Source: Peptococcaceae bacterium
GTDB taxonomy: Bacteria > Bacillota > Peptococcia > Peptococcales > Peptococcaceae
Assembly: GCA_017383785.1 (NCBI GenBank)
Contig: JAFNVD010000199.1
Location: forward strand, 1 to 6,647
Direction: 5' to 3'
DNA: 6,647 nt
The notes under the pieces are model-generated. The model was given only the letters and a program-made list of their open reading frames with translations. It was not told the origin of the DNA and ran no database searches. The position numbers were made by a program, and so were the translations under genes. Below are positions 4,673 through 6,647 of this stretch, piece by piece (within the stretch, counting starts at the first letter, position 1; every line of letters begins with the position of its first letter).

Positions 4673-6647
4673 TTACATCCACTGCTTTGGATAAATTGGC
4701 TGGTTGATAGCTTTTAGCAGCGTATCTTTGCTGTGATCAAAAGCGATTTCCAAATAACGCTGGAAATCATCCAGTTCTGCCATACATTCTTGATAACGCA
4801 GGGATGATAACAAATCCATTTTCGTTGGGCTAGGTGTCATGATAATTCTGCGTTTTGCACCTTCGCGTTCGCGTTCCAAAAATCCTAACTCTTCGAAAAT
4901 GCCAAGCCAACCGCTGATACAGGATTCGGTCGGCTCTGCAATCCGTTCCCGTTTTACCAATTCACACAGTTCATGATTGGTAAGTTCAATTGCCGGTTTG
5001 CCCTGAATCAGCAATTGCAGCAGTTTATAAAATTTCCCCAGTACTTCTCTGGATGGGCAAGACGAAGAAAGCACATTGCGGTTCAGCATTTCGTCTCGCT
5101 GATTGTACAAGAGATGCACTTTGGCAGGATTGCCGTCTCGACCGGCACGACCCGCCAACTGATTATATTCTTCACCGGAAAAGCTCAAATGATACAACAC
5201 CACATGACGAATGTCCGGAATATCGATACCTTCCCCAAAGGCACTGGTAGTAACAATCACTTTGATACTGCCTTCGCGGAACGCATTTTCAATGGCCAGA
5301 CGGTCACCGGATGTAAGCCCTCCGTGATAATAACAAATGCTGTTTTGTAATGCCGGCGGCACCTTTTCACGCAACAGCTCAGCCAATTGTACCGCTTTGT
5401 GACGGCTGTTGAGATACACCACCACTTTTTCCCCTGTGCGTGCCAAATCAATCAGATAATCAGCCTTTTTGTAGTTGCTGCGCTGATCTACCAGAATCAA
5501 ATTGTCACGTACATGAGGGTCTATCACTACTGTAGTCAAATCCAGCGATTTCATAATATGTTCTGCCACATCATCAGATGCAGTAGCGGTAACCGCCAAA
5601 ATCTGCTGCGGATAAATTTCTTTTAACGTACTTGGAAGCTGTTTATAGCCTTGACGACGGCTGGCCAAATGATGTGCTTCATCTATTACCACCATACCCA
5701 AGCGGCCGGACAGTTCCATAAAACGATGTTTATTATATACCAAAAACTCCGGTGTAGTCAGAATCAAGTCTACGCGTCCTTCCATAACCCGTTTGAAAAA
5801 CGCCGCCCGTTCTTCCCCTTCCAAAGCTCCTGTAGCCAGGCAAACCTCCAATCCCAAAGGCTGCAGTTTTTTCTGCAAGGATTGATACTGGTCGTTTACC
5901 AACGCTCTCAATGGATATACGATGATAGAAGTCTTGCGTTTCCACAGTGCCAGATAAGCACTATATGCCTGGAAAATAGCCGATTTGCCACGGCCTGTCC
6001 CTAAAATCGCCATGACATTGTCACCACTATACAAAGCATCCAATGCTTCTGCCTGTTTCGGACGATATGCATGCTGTCCCAAAATAGCCTGACGAATACG
6101 CTCTTTCAGTTCCGGCTCGTCCAAACTTTCCAATTCGGCACGAGTAGCCTGTTGTTCTTCCAGTGCATCTTGGTTTTGCTCCTGCACTTTCTGAATAAAG
6201 ATATTGGCCCCCAGATTTTTATCTACACTGCCGGTGACTTGTACTACCACCGCCTGATACTGTACGCCATTATCAAAATTTTCTGATAAATGACGGGCAA
6301 TATTGCGTTTCAAATACCCCAGCTGTGCGCCATCGGCATATACGGCAATGGCATGTTCATCATGAGGATTGTCCTTTTCATGTACCAAGTCCAGTTCTTG
6401 ACCTACCTGTAGTTCTGCCAAGAGCTCCTGACGATTGTCAAAGGTGACACCCACAATTTTGGTAAAGAACTGATCCTGTTCCGCAATGCCGTGATATGGG
6501 TCGTCTTTTAAATATTCATCCTTATAGAAGAACAGACGATCCAACAAGGTCATTTGGTCAGGTCTGCGATACGGTTTCATATCTTTGATGAGCATCTGCA
6601 GTGAAGTACGGCCATTGAAGGTGTTCTTGTCCATATTAAACGCAATA
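4673..6647 (-). CDS. recJ: RecJ ssDNA exonuclease fused to HIRAN domain and SF2 DEAH helicase (5' end outside window)
   Basis: The frame is open through the right edge. Positions here count from the in-frame ATG at 6634, probably internal. Codons for Ile-Ala-Phe-Asn precede it, the 13 visible upstream bases hold no Shine-Dalgarno, and residues 1-21 (NTFNGRTSLQMLIKDM) match the RecJ C-terminal OB-fold pattern NEFNGR..QL.IKD. The RecJ catalytic DHH domains should lie outside the window. A HIRAN domain follows (about 55-150, with DNPHDEHAIAV at 88-98 and LGYLKR at 105-110). The helicase core comprises RPKQ (191-194), Walker A GTGRGKS (212-218, Lys217), VYPLRALVNDQ (239-249), TTPEF (293-297), DEAH (318-321), TATAS (349-353), TTSAFGEGIDIPDIR (462-476) and QLAGRAGRDG (492-501). 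A winged-helix-like segment sits at about 552-600. Motifs V and VI are RecQ-like, but the RecQ aromatic-rich loop and zinc-binding cysteine cluster are missing. RecJ degrades ssDNA 5' to 3'; the helicase would supply unwound strands. Helicase call firm; RecJ fusion likely, resting on a short visible tail. Confidence 0.85.
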   Translation of the reverse strand, partial: IAFNMDKNTFNGRTSLQMLIKDMKPYRRPDQMTLLDRLFFYKDEYLKDDPYHGIAEQDQFFTKIVGVTFDNRQELLAELQVGQELDLVHEKDNPHDEHAIAVYADGAQLGYLKRNIARHLSENFDNGVQYQAVVVQVTGSVDKNLGANIFIQKVQEQNQDALEEQQATRAELESLDEPELKERIRQAILGQHAYRPKQAEALDALYSGDNVMAILGTGRGKSAIFQAYSAYLALWKRKTSIIVYPLRALVNDQYQSLQKKLQPLGLEVCLATGALEGEERAAFFKRVMEGRVDLILTTPEFLVYNKHRFMELSGRLGMVVIDEAHHLASRRQGYKQLPSTLKEIYPQQILAVTATASDDVAEHIMKSLDLTTVVIDPHVRDNLILVDQRSNYKKADYLIDLARTGEKVVVYLNSRHKAVQLAELLREKVPPALQNSICYYHGGLTSGDRLAIENAFREGSIKVIVTTSAFGEGIDIPDIRHVVLYHLSFSGEEYNQLAGRAGRDGNPAKVHLLYNQRDEMLNRNVLSSSCPSREVLGKFYKLLQLLIQGKPAIELTNHELCELVKRERIAEPTESCISGWLGIFEELGFLEREREGAKRRIIMTPSPTKMDLLSSLRYQECMAELDDFQRYLEIAFDHSKDTLLKAINQPIYPKQWM
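6185..6472 (-). other. HIRAN domain inside the RecJ-helicase fusion
   Basis: Residues about 55-150 counted from 6634 show the HIRAN pattern: FFTKIVGVTFDNRQ, a strand ending GQELDLVHE, the hallmark DNPHDEHAIAV (88-98), then LGYLKRNIARHL (105-116) and a closing strand up to IFIQK. In eukaryotic HLTF/Rad5 the HIRAN domain binds single-stranded 3' DNA ends and helps fork remodelling. A DNA-end or fork-binding role here is inferred from that. Confidence 0.85.
6572..6646 (-). other. C-terminal tail of the RecJ OB-fold within the fusion ORF
   Basis: Twenty-five codons at the right edge read Ile-Ala-Phe-Asn and then the segment starting at the ATG at 6634. The two-strand pattern (IAF..., then FNGRTSLQMLIKDMKP) resembles the end of RecJ proteins, where an N-[EW/F]-[NF]-G-R stretch is followed by a QL-IKD strand. 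Its position just upstream of relA is also where recJ lies in many Firmicutes. The segment is short, so the match is by pattern and synteny rather than a full domain. Confidence 0.72.

Noticed and set aside
4973..5350. A 125-codon plus-strand frame, with others like it opposite the helicase and relA genes
   Set aside because: These are reverse-strand shadows of strongly conserved coding sequence, with no domain and no plausible operon context.
4673..6634. Calling the right-hand gene a canonical recQ
   Set aside because: The RecQ aromatic-rich loop, zinc-binding cysteines and HRDC domain are absent, and a HIRAN domain and a RecJ-like tail lie at the N-terminal side.

Overview
The window is a compact block of five genes, all read from the minus strand, with intergenic gaps of only 5 to 31 bases. 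Listed in transcription order (right to left) they are: the 3' part of a recJ gene fused to a HIRAN domain and an SF2 DEAH-box helicase; relA (bifunctional Rel); dtd (D-aminoacyl-tRNA deacylase); a small metallo-beta-lactamase-fold hydrolase; and hemZ (radical SAM coproporphyrinogen III dehydrogenase family, cut off by the left edge). There are no RNA genes, mobile elements, repeats, CRISPR arrays or convincing terminators. No gene-free stretch exceeds 31 bases.

The order recJ-(apt)-relA-dtd-MBL-hemZ is a recurrent chromosomal block in Firmicutes (known from the family context, not tested here). Good Shine-Dalgarno sites, a GC content in the mid-40s by eye and the protein motifs fit a low-to-mid GC Firmicute. 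A Negativicute (Veillonella/Dialister/Megasphaera type) is my best guess, but this is inference from memory.

Right region (4673-6647): the reading frame is open to the window edge. The first ATG at 6634 is very probably internal: the residues around it match the C-terminal OB-fold of RecJ. After this RecJ tail come a HIRAN domain and a full set of SF2 helicase motifs. This looks like one polypeptide joining a 5'-3' ssDNA exonuclease, a DNA-end/fork-binding domain and a helicase, and it is the most interesting feature here. Middle (1994-4656): relA and dtd, linking (p)ppGpp metabolism with translational quality control. Left (1-1962): the MBL hydrolase and hemZ.

The genes are probably co-transcribed, but they do not form one pathway. 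The cluster joins DNA repair, the stringent response, tRNA proofreading, an unassigned hydrolase and porphyrin synthesis. The apt gene usual between recJ and relA in many Firmicutes is absent; only 16 bases separate the fused recJ from relA.
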